From a virus: DNA of 31,865 bases. The stretch spans positions 1 through 31,865 of IMG/VR virus record IMGVR_UViG_3300046167_000379, one strand, 5' to 3'. Every line of letters starts with the position of its first letter. Within the stretch, counting starts at the first letter, position 1. Both the position numbers and the translations under genes were made by a program. Positions 13,096-21,644 of the stretch are shown piece after piece. Under the pieces are notes generated by a model. It worked only from the letters and a program-made list of their open reading frames with translations. It had not been told where the DNA came from and ran no database searches.

Positions 13096-14862
13096 TTATC
13101 GACTCCCAGAAAGCTGGCTAGACGGGTTGTAGTAATTGCCTAGCGCACCTATCGTTGAAAGCCCTGTCCCAAGACCTGCCTGTAAAGCAGACGGGGGAGG
13201 CCCAAAGTTAGTTTGAAACTGCGTCTGACCTGCTGGAGCCATGTTCACAAACGGCATCAGGGCTTGGTACTGAGCCAGAGGTGCCTGCTGTGCTTGCAAT
13301 AATCCAGCGCGTTGCGCGTCAAGCTGTGCCTGCCTGTTCTGCTGGGCCATGCTTCCGATGCCCTGCATTGCGGCAACATCCTGTGCGCCTGCCTGCTGAG
13401 CCTGACTGCCAAGGCCGCTCAGGAATCCACCATAGCCCGTCTGAGCCTGACCAAGCGCCTGACCTCCAGCCGCTTGCTGCGCTCCGATTTGGCCGTACTG
13501 GCCAGCGAGAGTGCCTGCTACGTTCATTCCTGTCTGTCCTGCCGCCTGTCTTGCTGCCGCGCTCTGCTGACCGTAGCCGGACAATGTTTGACCTAAGCCG
13601 GTTCCAGCCGCGTATCGTTGCTGCGCCATCTGGCCTAACTGACCGCCTAGCTGCTGCTGAGCACCCAACTGAGCCTGAGCGGTTTGCTGGAGTAAATTTC
13701 CATAACCTTGGCCTGCGCTGAGCTTCTGCCCAGCCGCTTGAGCCATTTGCCCAGTGACATCTCTTCCCGCGCCATAAGACTGCCCCTGCAAACTTGCAAG
13801 GCCAGAAGAAGCCGCTCTAGCTGCCTGCTTTTCCCTTTCGTCTTCGCCAATTGCCGTCTGCTGAGCCTGCTGAAAGCCTTGTGAGCGCAAAGAACCGATC
13901 GCCTTGCCCAAGCCCCTGCCCATCGCCTCGGCTCTCTCTTGGCCGGTTAACCTAGCCCTAGAGCCAAAGGCTGACTGTCCGCCGGTCTGAATATCTCTAG
14001 CAAGCTGAGCCGTATCCTGCTTGGCCAAACCCTCTCTAGCATCTTCGATCATCTGCTGAACGACCTGATCCTCATAAGGGTCTTGGTACTTCGCTGTTGC
14101 CGATGCAACATCGAACTCTTTGTCAGCGGTGCCTCGAAGCAGCTCTTGAGACTCACCAAGTCCGCTACGATACCTTTGGGCCTCTGACATACCCATGCCT
14201 AAAGTATCCGTAATATCGCGCCCAAACTCGTCATATGACCTTCTGCCCTGCTGTCGAGCACTGGCCAAGTCCATGCCAAATCTTTGTGTATCTCTCACAC
14301 CACGGCGAGATAGGTCGCTTATGTCTCCACGTAGGCGCTCTTCTGCGGCGATGGCCCTTCCACGGCCCTCCTGAGTGCCTCTGAGAGACTCCATCAATCC
14401 TCGATCTCTTTGGTCGAGTGCGAACCTAGATCCCTCCTGCTGGGCCTGTAGAGCCTGCTGAGAGGCCACGGCTTGATCTGTTAATCCTTGTTGAATAGAG
14501 CCAATACCCTCTTGGCCTCTTCGCATAGCCTCGTCGATGAAGGGCTGTTGTACGCCAACATTGGCTCTGGCCATTTCCATAGCCCTGATCTGGTCTGGGC
14601 TGAAGCCTGCAATCTCTTGCGGTATGACAATCGGGCGACCCTCTTCATCGAAGAAGGTTCGCTCCGCCGCACGGAACGCTCCCGGGATAAAGCCGCCCTC
14701 GCCGTCTAAGCCAAACAGTAGCTGCTGAGTTATCGGATCTATGCGGGTCTCGGTCTTGGTTACGCCAGAGACGTAAGGCTGGGTCGTCGTTGTGTCGCCA
14801 GTTGATCCGCCTTCTTCAAACCGCCTAACGCGAGCAAGCTGCGATGGGGTTAATATGCTCAT
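13096..14862 (-). CDS. Gln/Gly/Ala-rich virion protein (588 residues)
   Basis: After the start MSILTPSQLARVRRFEEGG, the protein has a folded-looking region (IAGFSPDQIRAMEMARAN) and an Arg-rich helical part (RRGVRDTQRFGMDLASARQQ). From about residue 320 to 530 it is a low-complexity stretch of Gln, Gly and Ala with irregular repeats of about 11 residues (AQAAGQKLSAGQG, YGQQSAAARQAAGQ), probably an amphipathic helical rod. The ATG overlaps the previous stop as ATGA, so translation is coupled. It is probably a tail-tip or internal protein; no family is recognised. Confidence 0.65.
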   Translation of the reverse strand: MSILTPSQLARVRRFEEGGSTGDTTTTQPYVSGVTKTETRIDPITQQLLFGLDGEGGFIPGAFRAAERTFFDEEGRPIVIPQEIAGFSPDQIRAMEMARANVGVQQPFIDEAMRRGQEGIGSIQQGLTDQAVASQQALQAQQEGSRFALDQRDRGLMESLRGTQEGRGRAIAAEERLRGDISDLSRRGVRDTQRFGMDLASARQQGRRSYDEFGRDITDTLGMGMSEAQRYRSGLGESQELLRGTADKEFDVASATAKYQDPYEDQVVQQMIEDAREGLAKQDTAQLARDIQTGGQSAFGSRARLTGQERAEAMGRGLGKAIGSLRSQGFQQAQQTAIGEDEREKQAARAASSGLASLQGQSYGAGRDVTGQMAQAAGQKLSAGQGYGNLLQQTAQAQLGAQQQLGGQLGQMAQQRYAAGTGLGQTLSGYGQQSAAARQAAGQTGMNVAGTLAGQYGQIGAQQAAGGQALGQAQTGYGGFLSGLGSQAQQAGAQDVAAMQGIGSMAQQNRQAQLDAQRAGLLQAQQAPLAQYQALMPFVNMAPAGQTQFQTNFGPPPSALQAGLGTGLSTIGALGNYYNPSSQLSGSR

Positions 14863-17018
14863 GCTGCCTTCCCCCTCTTTGACTTGGGCTTATCTGCAAA
14901 CTCGGCAAATAAGTCCATCATTTCGTACATAAGTGCTGTGCCACCGTCACGGCTTTCACTGCCGTTGGGTGTCAGGGTAATAATTCCACCATCGCCCTGC
15001 GCTAAGTCAAAAGCTCCTGCACCCCTGACCGCTTGGCCTGTCATGACGAACTCGCCGTCTGACAGCATAGCCGGGACATCGTCGCTAGTCTCTGTGCCCT
15101 CGCCGTTGATACCGCCATTCATGCGCTCAAAGTCTTCGGTAGACACGTTGCCGCCCTTCTTGTAAGCCATGGGCATAACGTAACCACCATTTCTGGCCGA
15201 CATGATTGCGCCGCCATATCTGGCTGCGACGGGAACTTCTTCCATTGCAGGGTCTGCAACGCCTACGGGATCTGCCTCGACAGCTTCAGGAGTTGCCCTG
15301 CCGCCGCTGAGTGTAGGAATGGTGCCCTCTGGCAACAAGCCAAACTCAACGGGGTTGGGGGCAGGTTGACCTGAGCGCCGAGCAATCTCGGCTTCAATGT
15401 TGTAACGCCCGGTAGACCCTTCCTGAGTGAGCGGTGTTAAGGGTACACCTCTCATATTCTTGGCTTCATCATAAGCCAGCTTGCCAAGTCCACCCGCTGC
15501 GAGCAGGGGTAACAAGCTCCCGATTCCGCCGCCTCCAGCGCCGCCAAGTAATTTCCCTAATCCACCACCGCCAAGTAAGCCTCCCAGTCCGCCAAGCAAA
15601 CCTCCTGATGCGCCGGTAGAGCTTCCTTGATTCAATGTGGCCATTACCTCTTCAGGAGTGCCAACTCCGCGATTAATTAAATCTATTTGCTCAGCTATAA
15701 AGTTTCTTTCAGCAGATCCTTCAGGAAGCTGATTGTAATACCTAGTCATGGCTTCTTGAGCGGTTTCGCCCTCACCAATCGGAAACTGTCCACCGCCAAA
15801 ACCGGGTATATTCAGGCCACCTTGGCCATAATAGGTCGTGCCCGCAGAGCCGAGTGGGCCTCCTGCTAAAAGAGCAGTTAATTTTTGTTTTGCGGTTAAG
15901 CCGCCAAATCCAGCGAATGGAGCAGTAAAACTGCCTGCCGCAGCACCGCCAGCTATCGGAGAAATCCCCGGTATACCTAAAGATCCGAGTCCACCCAATG
16001 CTGTCTTTGCAATACCTCCGATACCGCTTGCTAGACCTCCCAACCCAACTTTGGCCATGGCTCCACCGGCTAAGCCGCCGATACCGCCGAGTGCAGCGCC
16101 GAGCGCGGTGCCGACTCCGGGTATAAGCATTGCTACTGGCGCAACCTTCTTAACAACCTTCTTCAGACTCTTAAACGTCTTCTTGAACCAACCGAACTCT
16201 TCCAAGCCGGTGATTGGGTTTAAGCTTGCGATCCCTCCGCCTACAACGTACTGCTCTGGGTCTAGGTCTAGCTCTTTAAACTTGGCACCAACCATGCTCT
16301 CGAACTGCTCGTCCTCGAACGCTTCTGGGGGTAGAACCACCTCGCCAACCCGAAGATGGGCAAGCCTTGTGTCGCCGTTACGCCCTTCTGACGCGAGCAT
16401 TGCCGCTTGCTCTGCCATTGGGGCTTGTGCTGCGGCTTGTAAATTCTCACCCGCAGCCTGCAAAGATTTTTGCTCGTCGGGGTCATCGGTCATCTCTTGC
16501 TCTTGCATGAGCATCATTATTGTCTGCTCTAGATCAGCATTTGGCGATGACTCCATCATGATCATTTCTCCTTGATCGACTTCCCCGCCCTCAGCCATGC
16601 CGCGAGCAGCCATTAGCATTTCTTTATCAGAAACACTGCCCTTGTTGTCTCGCATTACCACATCTAAAGCCGAAGACATCGCGTTGTCTGGAATCTTAGC
16701 CCCTGCAATCTTCTTTAGGTTCAAAAGCTCTTTAACGCTCGGCTTTTGAGGCAAAGACTCAAGAAACCTTGAGGTAGACCTAGCGTCACTAAATCCTGAC
16801 GGTAGGGCGCTTTCTAACTCCCAAGGCCAAAAGAATTGACCGCCAATGTTTAAGTAATCTCGGCCCTCCACCAAGTCTCCATTTTCAGACTCAGGCAGAA
16901 CCGAAACCGAAGAATACTCTGATAACTCAGAATCAGAGGGCATGCCTGTCGTCACCAAGTTTGGCATGTCAGCGCCGCCTAGAAGGCCTTTAATACGGTT
17001 TTGTAGCATTTCATCCAT
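14859..17018 (-). CDS. Large virion protein with glycine-zipper core (719 residues)
   Basis: An acidic Met/Gln-rich N-terminal half includes ARGMAEGGEVDQGEM and a conserved-looking stretch LRVGEVVLPPEAFEDEQ. The middle (about 292-380) is strongly Gly/Ala-rich with small-residue spacing (GVGTALGAALGGIGG, GLGGLASGIGGIAK), which suits membrane insertion. A second Gly-rich part is near 470-510 (LGGLGGLLGGGGLG), and GG motifs recur near the C-terminus (RYGGAIM, ARNGGYVM, YKKGGNV). I infer a protein that helps DNA cross the cell envelope. It starts inside the stop codon of the gene at 17018-17329 (TAATG). Confidence 0.65.
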   Translation of the reverse strand: MDEMLQNRIKGLLGGADMPNLVTTGMPSDSELSEYSSVSVLPESENGDLVEGRDYLNIGGQFFWPWELESALPSGFSDARSTSRFLESLPQKPSVKELLNLKKIAGAKIPDNAMSSALDVVMRDNKGSVSDKEMLMAARGMAEGGEVDQGEMIMMESSPNADLEQTIMMLMQEQEMTDDPDEQKSLQAAGENLQAAAQAPMAEQAAMLASEGRNGDTRLAHLRVGEVVLPPEAFEDEQFESMVGAKFKELDLDPEQYVVGGGIASLNPITGLEEFGWFKKTFKSLKKVVKKVAPVAMLIPGVGTALGAALGGIGGLAGGAMAKVGLGGLASGIGGIAKTALGGLGSLGIPGISPIAGGAAAGSFTAPFAGFGGLTAKQKLTALLAGGPLGSAGTTYYGQGGLNIPGFGGGQFPIGEGETAQEAMTRYYNQLPEGSAERNFIAEQIDLINRGVGTPEEVMATLNQGSSTGASGGLLGGLGGLLGGGGLGKLLGGAGGGGIGSLLPLLAAGGLGKLAYDEAKNMRGVPLTPLTQEGSTGRYNIEAEIARRSGQPAPNPVEFGLLPEGTIPTLSGGRATPEAVEADPVGVADPAMEEVPVAARYGGAIMSARNGGYVMPMAYKKGGNVSTEDFERMNGGINGEGTETSDDVPAMLSDGEFVMTGQAVRGAGAFDLAQGDGGIITLTPNGSESRDGGTALMYEMMDLFAEFADKPKSKRGKAA

Positions 17019-17329
17019 TAGGGTGTACTCACTGTTACATTCCCAACTGAAGCCGTAATCGCTTGGCCTGAAGGGTAGGTTTGATGGTTATAGAGGTCTC
17101 TAAAACTATTACCGTCAAACGCTTGGTGTATTTGGTTAGTAGTATTGAAGATTATACTACCCGTTGCAAATTGAAGCTCGCTAATCTCATCAGCGTTAAA
17201 ATGAGGCGAGATCGTAAAATCCACCGCCCCAAGGTTCAATTCTAGAATGCGAACCAAGCGATTAAAAGTTTCTGAGCTGACAGATTCCCCCAAAGAGAAG
17301 GGTAATCTTGTCTCAAGCAGCCTGCTCAT
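17018..17329 (-). CDS. Small virion-operon protein (103 residues)
   Basis: The 103-residue product has a helical N-terminus (SSETFNRLVRILELNLG) and beta-rich C-terminal part (TGSIIFNTTNQ, ITASVGNVTVSTP). It overlaps the tail gene before it by four bases and the gene after it by one, as in a tightly coupled virion operon. It may be an accessory tail or fibre-attachment protein; I cannot assign a family. Confidence 0.65.
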   Translation of the reverse strand: MSRLLETRLPFSLGESVSSETFNRLVRILELNLGAVDFTISPHFNADEISELQFATGSIIFNTTNQIHQAFDGNSFRDLYNHQTYPSGQAITASVGNVTVSTP

Positions 17330-19224
17330 GCACGTCTGCCACTCGGTTGCATATCAATTCTTGTCGATCCAAGCCGCCATTTGTAGCCTTTTTGGTCGGC
17401 AGCATTATTATCATCATCACTTTCAAACCGAAACGCTACCTGTCGCGCCCGGGTTCTTACATTGCTAAAGGTGCTTGTCGGGGTAACCTGACTGGTTGAG
17501 TCCGTTGTCAGGCTCTGCCCGGGGTAGTCTCGGCTCTTCAGCACGATATTCATCGCAGGATTCACGCTTACGCCGCTCTGAGTGACAAACTTCATATCTG
17601 GGATGATATTCTTGACAAAGGTAAACGCATCGCCAGAAGAGATATCCAAGTCCGCGCTCTCAATGTAGACATCAGTCATTGCGTCTTGGTTGTCATCAAA
17701 GCCAGTCTCATGCTCAAAAACGCACTGCTGAGAGCTGCTGGTTGCCGTGGCATAGGGCAAATCCTCGATGCCTGCGTCAAGCCATGCATAACGGGTCAGA
17801 GAACCGATTGACCAATGATTCTCCTCGTAATTGTAAATCACGTAACGACTAATCTCGCCAGTGCCGTCCTGTAGGCTTGGGTAGAAGAACCAGACCTCGC
17901 TAAACTCGGTATTCACGCCCATATGGCATTTGAACGCTTGGTCTAGATCTAGATCCTCAAAGACATACTCTTGCACGGTGCATGGCAGGCGCTTGACCGA
18001 GCCGCTGTAGAAGTAAAAGCCCGTCTTACTGGCGTAAAACACGCCGTTTGGCGCATTGACGGCAGACTTCGGTGAGAGCAGGCCAGAACCTTCATTAATT
18101 AAATTAATGGCAAAAGTCAGTGGTGGCCCAATAAAATTCATGCTGTACAAACTGGTGTCAGTAAAGATCAAGATCTCTTGGCGAGACTTGATGCCGCCAA
18201 CGATGAAAGAGCCAGAGGATAATCGTAGAGATCCTGCTGTGTTGGTTGCTGTTGGCTCAAAGTCTAAGTCATTCTCTTGATCGGAAAATGCCACCAACAT
18301 CGGATCAATCACGCCAGTCCTGCTGATACCTGATATTGGGTCTGCGCCCAGAACCACCAAATGACGGTCGGTTTCTGAGGTGATTACCTGCAAGGCGACG
18401 GTAGGCACCAAGTTGGCACCGCTAACCTGAGAAAGCTCTTGCGCCCTAATGCTCGTTCCGCTGTTCTCAACCCATCGGTAGATCCCAGCTCCGCGAGGAT
18501 TGATAATCAGGTTCTCGCCGTAATTGTCGTGCGTCCATAGCCTAAGCTGGTTTACTGAACTGATTGATGACGCAGAGCCAAATCCGCCTGCGCCCCAAGT
18601 ACCAACGCCCCAGCCTGACGACTTTACGAACGTATCTAGGCCTACGTTAATTTGATAAGCGCCAACCACGCTAGAGCCGCCGTTGCCGCTATCGGATGAG
18701 TTCGCGGTAACTGTTGCGCCAGAGGTGTCCTTGGCGGTGATCTCGTAGGTGTTAGCACTGGTAACCAGAGATATCTGATACTCTTGGTTCAGAACCGTTG
18801 CGGTAACATTGCCGCCCAGAGATGCTGCGCCGCTAAAGGTAACAAAGTCATCGTTAACCGCGCCGTGAGAGGTGTCGGTCACAGTAATCGTAGATGAGCC
18901 GTTGGTTGCGGCAAAGGTAACGTCGCCAGCGGACGTTGTTGCCCTGATAGGGGTTATATCGTAGTAGCTGTTACCCTCCTCGATATAATACTTCCACGTA
19001 GAGCCAACACCGAGGTAGCGCACACCCCCAAGGCTAATCCAAGAGTGCAGCGCCCGACCCACGCCGAGGTAATAGTTGGTGCCCAGCTTTAGCCAGCCAC
19101 CCACCTTCTCGACTCGGCCCTTTCTAAACCGAACGAGGTTACCATCTACCCAGCCGCCTTTTGCTGAATAATCAGTACCTTCCTTGTCGATCCCGGGTTG
19201 AAAATCTAGTGTCTGTAGCGGCAT
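17326..19224 (-). CDS. Tail/stabilisation protein, P22 gp10-like by pattern
   Basis: A 632-residue beta-rich protein. The opening MPLQTLDFQPGI, then GGWVDGNLVRFRKGRVEKVGGW, is typical of short-tail hub or stabilisation proteins that thread the DNA channel below the adaptor. An Ig-like beta insert lies around 95-190 (SSTITVTDTSHGAVNDDFV). Later stretches include FTDTSLYSMNF and GVFYASKTGFYFYSGS, a beta-propeller-like rhythm. It sits directly downstream of adaptor and head-completion genes, supporting a tail-tube (nozzle) role, like P22 gp10 or T7 gp12 in function. Exact family would need a profile search. Confidence 0.75.
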   Translation of the reverse strand: MPLQTLDFQPGIDKEGTDYSAKGGWVDGNLVRFRKGRVEKVGGWLKLGTNYYLGVGRALHSWISLGGVRYLGVGSTWKYYIEEGNSYYDITPIRATTSAGDVTFAATNGSSTITVTDTSHGAVNDDFVTFSGAASLGGNVTATVLNQEYQISLVTSANTYEITAKDTSGATVTANSSDSGNGGSSVVGAYQINVGLDTFVKSSGWGVGTWGAGGFGSASSISSVNQLRLWTHDNYGENLIINPRGAGIYRWVENSGTSIRAQELSQVSGANLVPTVALQVITSETDRHLVVLGADPISGISRTGVIDPMLVAFSDQENDLDFEPTATNTAGSLRLSSGSFIVGGIKSRQEILIFTDTSLYSMNFIGPPLTFAINLINEGSGLLSPKSAVNAPNGVFYASKTGFYFYSGSVKRLPCTVQEYVFEDLDLDQAFKCHMGVNTEFSEVWFFYPSLQDGTGEISRYVIYNYEENHWSIGSLTRYAWLDAGIEDLPYATATSSSQQCVFEHETGFDDNQDAMTDVYIESADLDISSGDAFTFVKNIIPDMKFVTQSGVSVNPAMNIVLKSRDYPGQSLTTDSTSQVTPTSTFSNVRTRARQVAFRFESDDDNNAADQKGYKWRLGSTRIDMQPSGRRA

Positions 19225-19230
19225 GAGCCA

Positions 19231-19659
19231 TTACGCCAACCGTATGATCGCGCCAGTAGCCGTTGGGCTAGGGAAGACGATGGTGAAGTCGCCAGCAGTG
19301 CTAGTCTTGTCGCCACCGAAGTCGATTACCGCGCAAGCCTTGTCAGACTGGGTGTCATTGTAGATCATACAGCCCCTTGCCGTAACAGTTGCGGTGCCAA
19401 ATGTCAAGTCCGCAAAATCACAAACTGCGGTCGTTCCACTCGTCGTTGGCGTAACCGATGTAACCGTCGCGCCACCAGAGGTGTAGTTTGTGCCACTAGC
19501 TTGGCCGGTTGTGGTAAAAGCCGTAGTCGCAGCGCCTAAAGTCGCGCTAGACGTATAAAGCGCAAGCTTAAATGCGTTGCCGCTAGAGGCTGTAAAGTTA
19601 TGTGTACCTACTAGCAACTCTTGCTTAAAGCTGGTAGGAATCGCACTGGTGATTGCCAT
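19231..19659 (-). CDS. Small beta-rich virion protein (142 residues)
   Basis: The product starts MAITSAIPTSFKQELLVG and is dominated by Thr, Ser, Gly and Ala in beta-strand rhythm (FKLALYTSSATL, CDFADLTFGTATVTARG, FTIVFPSPTATGAIIRLA). This matches small structural proteins often found beside tail genes in marine phage genomes. It has no signal peptide, membrane span or catalytic motif. It is probably part of the tail or a decoration protein. Confidence 0.65.
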   Translation of the reverse strand: MAITSAIPTSFKQELLVGTHNFTASSGNAFKLALYTSSATLGAATTAFTTTGQASGTNYTSGGATVTSVTPTTSGTTAVCDFADLTFGTATVTARGCMIYNDTQSDKACAVIDFGGDKTSTAGDFTIVFPSPTATGAIIRLA

Positions 19660-19660
19660 G

Positions 19661-19945
19661 TCAAAGCTCCTTGATTATTTTCGCCATGTCTTCATGCCCT
19701 TGAGATGCTAATAAGCCTCTAATTGTTACACGGTCAGAAGCTACAGCGTTTTTCATACCCATCCATATTAAGGTATAAACTTGATCTCGGAAAGCCTCCG
19801 CCTGCAAACGAATGTGAGGCGCTGCCTCCTCCGAAATACCTAGTATCTTTTTCGTTGTTTCTTTTGCCCAAAAATCCACGTCATGGCCGCGATTATCGGT
19901 GGTAGAAACCATTACCTGTCCTAACTGAAAATCTCCCTGCGACAT
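19661..19945 (-). CDS. Small conserved-looking virion-operon protein (94 residues)
   Basis: The product begins MSQGDFQLGQVMVSTTDNRGHD and continues as helices (TTKKILGISEEAAPHIRLQAEAFRDQ, VYTLIWMGMKNAVASD), ending in GHEDMAKIIKEL. I recognise the general type from marine phage tail regions but know no function. One base separates it from the gene after it and four from the gene before it, so it is expressed with the tail genes. Confidence 0.65.
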   Translation of the reverse strand: MSQGDFQLGQVMVSTTDNRGHDVDFWAKETTKKILGISEEAAPHIRLQAEAFRDQVYTLIWMGMKNAVASDRVTIRGLLASQGHEDMAKIIKEL

Positions 19946-19949
19946 ATGA

Positions 19950-20672
19950 CTACCCCTTGTACGGTTCTGGTGATGACGGCAACTCCACCGTCTCTAGATT
20001 GTGCTTCTTGACCATCTGAGCCAACTCAGACCGATCACAGACAACCCACTCACCCTCTGGGTTTGGCATTGCCACCTTTGGATTAGCCAGCCGGTGGTAG
20101 CCATAAAGCCTCTCTTGGAGGGGCACGTTCTGGTCTAGCAACGACGACCTCGGGCTAACCCCAACCTTTATGCCAATGGCAATCATTTTGCATATCCAGA
20201 ACTCTAAACATGCCCTACCAGCTTCAGCAAAGTGCAAGTTATTCTTATAGCTAAAATCCATCCCAAACAAGTCAACAGAACCGACCTTATTATACGCCGC
20301 AAAAGCCAGAGAGTAAGCAACCGTTGTGTTCATGTAAGCGCAACGCTGATCCTTGATGACTTCTTCTAAAGGATACTCAACCAACGCCGGTACTCGTTCA
20401 TCCAGCTCGCACGTATAAATCGGCTTTTCAAACTTTGGCAGTAGTTTTCTCATAACCTCCGTTTGGTTTCCCGCGTCTTCGGTGTCAAGAAAACGGCTTG
20501 CCGGGTCAAGCATAAAGACCCTGTCGCACTCAAAGACGGATAGGGCAGAGTTAATGACCCAGACCTCGTCCCATTCGACGCTGTTTTCTTTTCCTATAAC
20601 GTAATCGATCTGGCTTGCGCCCAAGCCTATAATCGCTACCTTTTTACCTTCTAACTCTTTTATTGGTTCCAA
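19950..20672 (-). CDS. Rossmann-like protein, possibly DUF115/MptE-related
   Basis: A 240-residue protein with an N-terminal nucleotide-binding pattern KKVAIIGLGASQIDY (10-24). VWVINSALSVFECDRVFMLDP (about 37-57) and VDLFGMDFSYKNNLHFAEAG (about 133-152) follow, the latter the kind of motif seen in DUF115/MptE-like proteins, some of which modify surface sugars or pterins. The TTG start at 20672 has GGGGGTGA five bases upstream and lies inside the previous gene (29-bp overlap). It is an enzyme-like gene among structural genes. It could modify a virion protein or host surface, but the substrate is unknown. Confidence 0.5.
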   Translation of the reverse strand: MEPIKELEGKKVAIIGLGASQIDYVIGKENSVEWDEVWVINSALSVFECDRVFMLDPASRFLDTEDAGNQTEVMRKLLPKFEKPIYTCELDERVPALVEYPLEEVIKDQRCAYMNTTVAYSLAFAAYNKVGSVDLFGMDFSYKNNLHFAEAGRACLEFWICKMIAIGIKVGVSPRSSLLDQNVPLQERLYGYHRLANPKVAMPNPEGEWVVCDRSELAQMVKKHNLETVELPSSPEPYKG

Positions 20673-21324
20673 TTAGGTCACCCCCTGTTCGTAATAAGTC
20701 ATACCTGTACTCGTCGCGGGTTCCACGGCCTTCGCTAAGATTCTTCATCCTAGATATGCCTTCCTTGAAACGAGCCTCGAAGTTGGCTATTACGTCAGGA
20801 GCTTCCTTGAGAAACACAGCAGCCTCAACCAAGGTGCCGTACAGTAATGGATCAGGGTGATCCGTAGACAGAAGTGTCGTGCCTGAGTCGCTGCCAGCCG
20901 TCAAAGACGCTGGCTTGTACAGGTAGTGCAGCTCTGCCGTGTAACCAGAATCTGGCACAGGCGACAGCTCAAATGCTGCCTCATCAAACAGAGAGTAATA
21001 CTTTGGCCGACCAGTTGTCGTCGTGATCGGGCTGTATTCCTTGATGAATGATGGGTGCTTGAAATCCAGATAATGGTACTTGTTATTGCTATCAATGACC
21101 GCTAACGAAAACGGTGCGTAATAATCGCTCGGCGTAGCCAAGAATCGATTGCTCGCAGTCAACGTACCCTGCACGTTTTTTCTTTGCTCTGGGAGCTGAA
21201 CCATCTTGAAGATTCGGCTCTCAGACTCCTGAATAAACGTGTTCAGGTTGTTGTTGAACGTGGTTTCATTAACCTGCAAGTAATCCTGCACGGTCGATTT
21301 AAGCGTTGCTAAAGTGAAGCTCAT
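20644..21324 (-). CDS. Phage adaptor / head-tail connector-like protein (226 residues)
   Basis: Helical N-terminus (TLATLKSTVQDYLQV, TFIQESESRIFKMVQLPEQRK), then a beta part (SDYYAPFSLAVI, AELHYLYKPASL) and a helical C-terminus (DPLLYGTLVEAAVFLKEAPD, FKEGISRMKNLSE). This order is typical of the adaptor proteins that ring the base of the portal in short-tailed phages. It follows two other head-completion genes and precedes the tail protein at 17326. The assignment is by pattern, not alignment. Confidence 0.65.
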   Translation of the reverse strand: MSFTLATLKSTVQDYLQVNETTFNNNLNTFIQESESRIFKMVQLPEQRKNVQGTLTASNRFLATPSDYYAPFSLAVIDSNNKYHYLDFKHPSFIKEYSPITTTTGRPKYYSLFDEAAFELSPVPDSGYTAELHYLYKPASLTAGSDSGTTLLSTDHPDPLLYGTLVEAAVFLKEAPDVIANFEARFKEGISRMKNLSEGRGTRDEYRYDLLRTGGDLIGTNKRVRR

Positions 21325-21644
21325 GACGTAGTTACCTCCACAGTACCAACACTACAGGTTATTCCAAAAGTTTGCAAAGTTGTGCCCAAAATTCCATCTC
21401 CCACATTGGTGTAGACGGTGAAAAAATTGTTATCGTTCCCATCAGCAGCTTGGTCTGGCCTTGTGATCTGCAATGCCTGCGGGTCAAAGGGCGCAGGCTT
21501 GGGCATAAGCTGCGGGTGTTTTGGTGACCATTGGTCTGGCCCAACTAAAAGGCCATCCCAAGTCATCTTCATATCTTTTAGGCGATAACGAAATCCTGAT
21601 ATGTCGCAGATTCCGTATGCCCTCTTGTTCGACGCATAAGCCAT
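21321..21644 (-). CDS. Small virion protein (107 residues)
   Basis: The product starts MAYASNKRAYGICDISGFRY, followed by MKMTWDGLLVGPDQWSPKHPQ, a pattern I associate with short structural proteins beside the adaptor gene in many tailed phages. The C-terminal half is beta-rich (NNFFTVYTNVGDG, FGITCSVGTVEVTTS). The ATG overlaps the preceding gene's stop by one base, and its own end overlaps the adaptor start by four bases. Function unknown. Confidence 0.65.
   Translation of the reverse strand: MAYASNKRAYGICDISGFRYRLKDMKMTWDGLLVGPDQWSPKHPQLMPKPAPFDPQALQITRPDQAADGNDNNFFTVYTNVGDGILGTTLQTFGITCSVGTVEVTTS

Noticed and set aside
15838-16575. A 245-residue plus-strand open frame opposite the Gly-rich virion gene
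   Set aside because: Its Pro/Ala/Ser-rich sequence is what the complement of Gly/Ala-coding DNA yields; it lies wholly antisense to a convincing gene and has no ribosome site.
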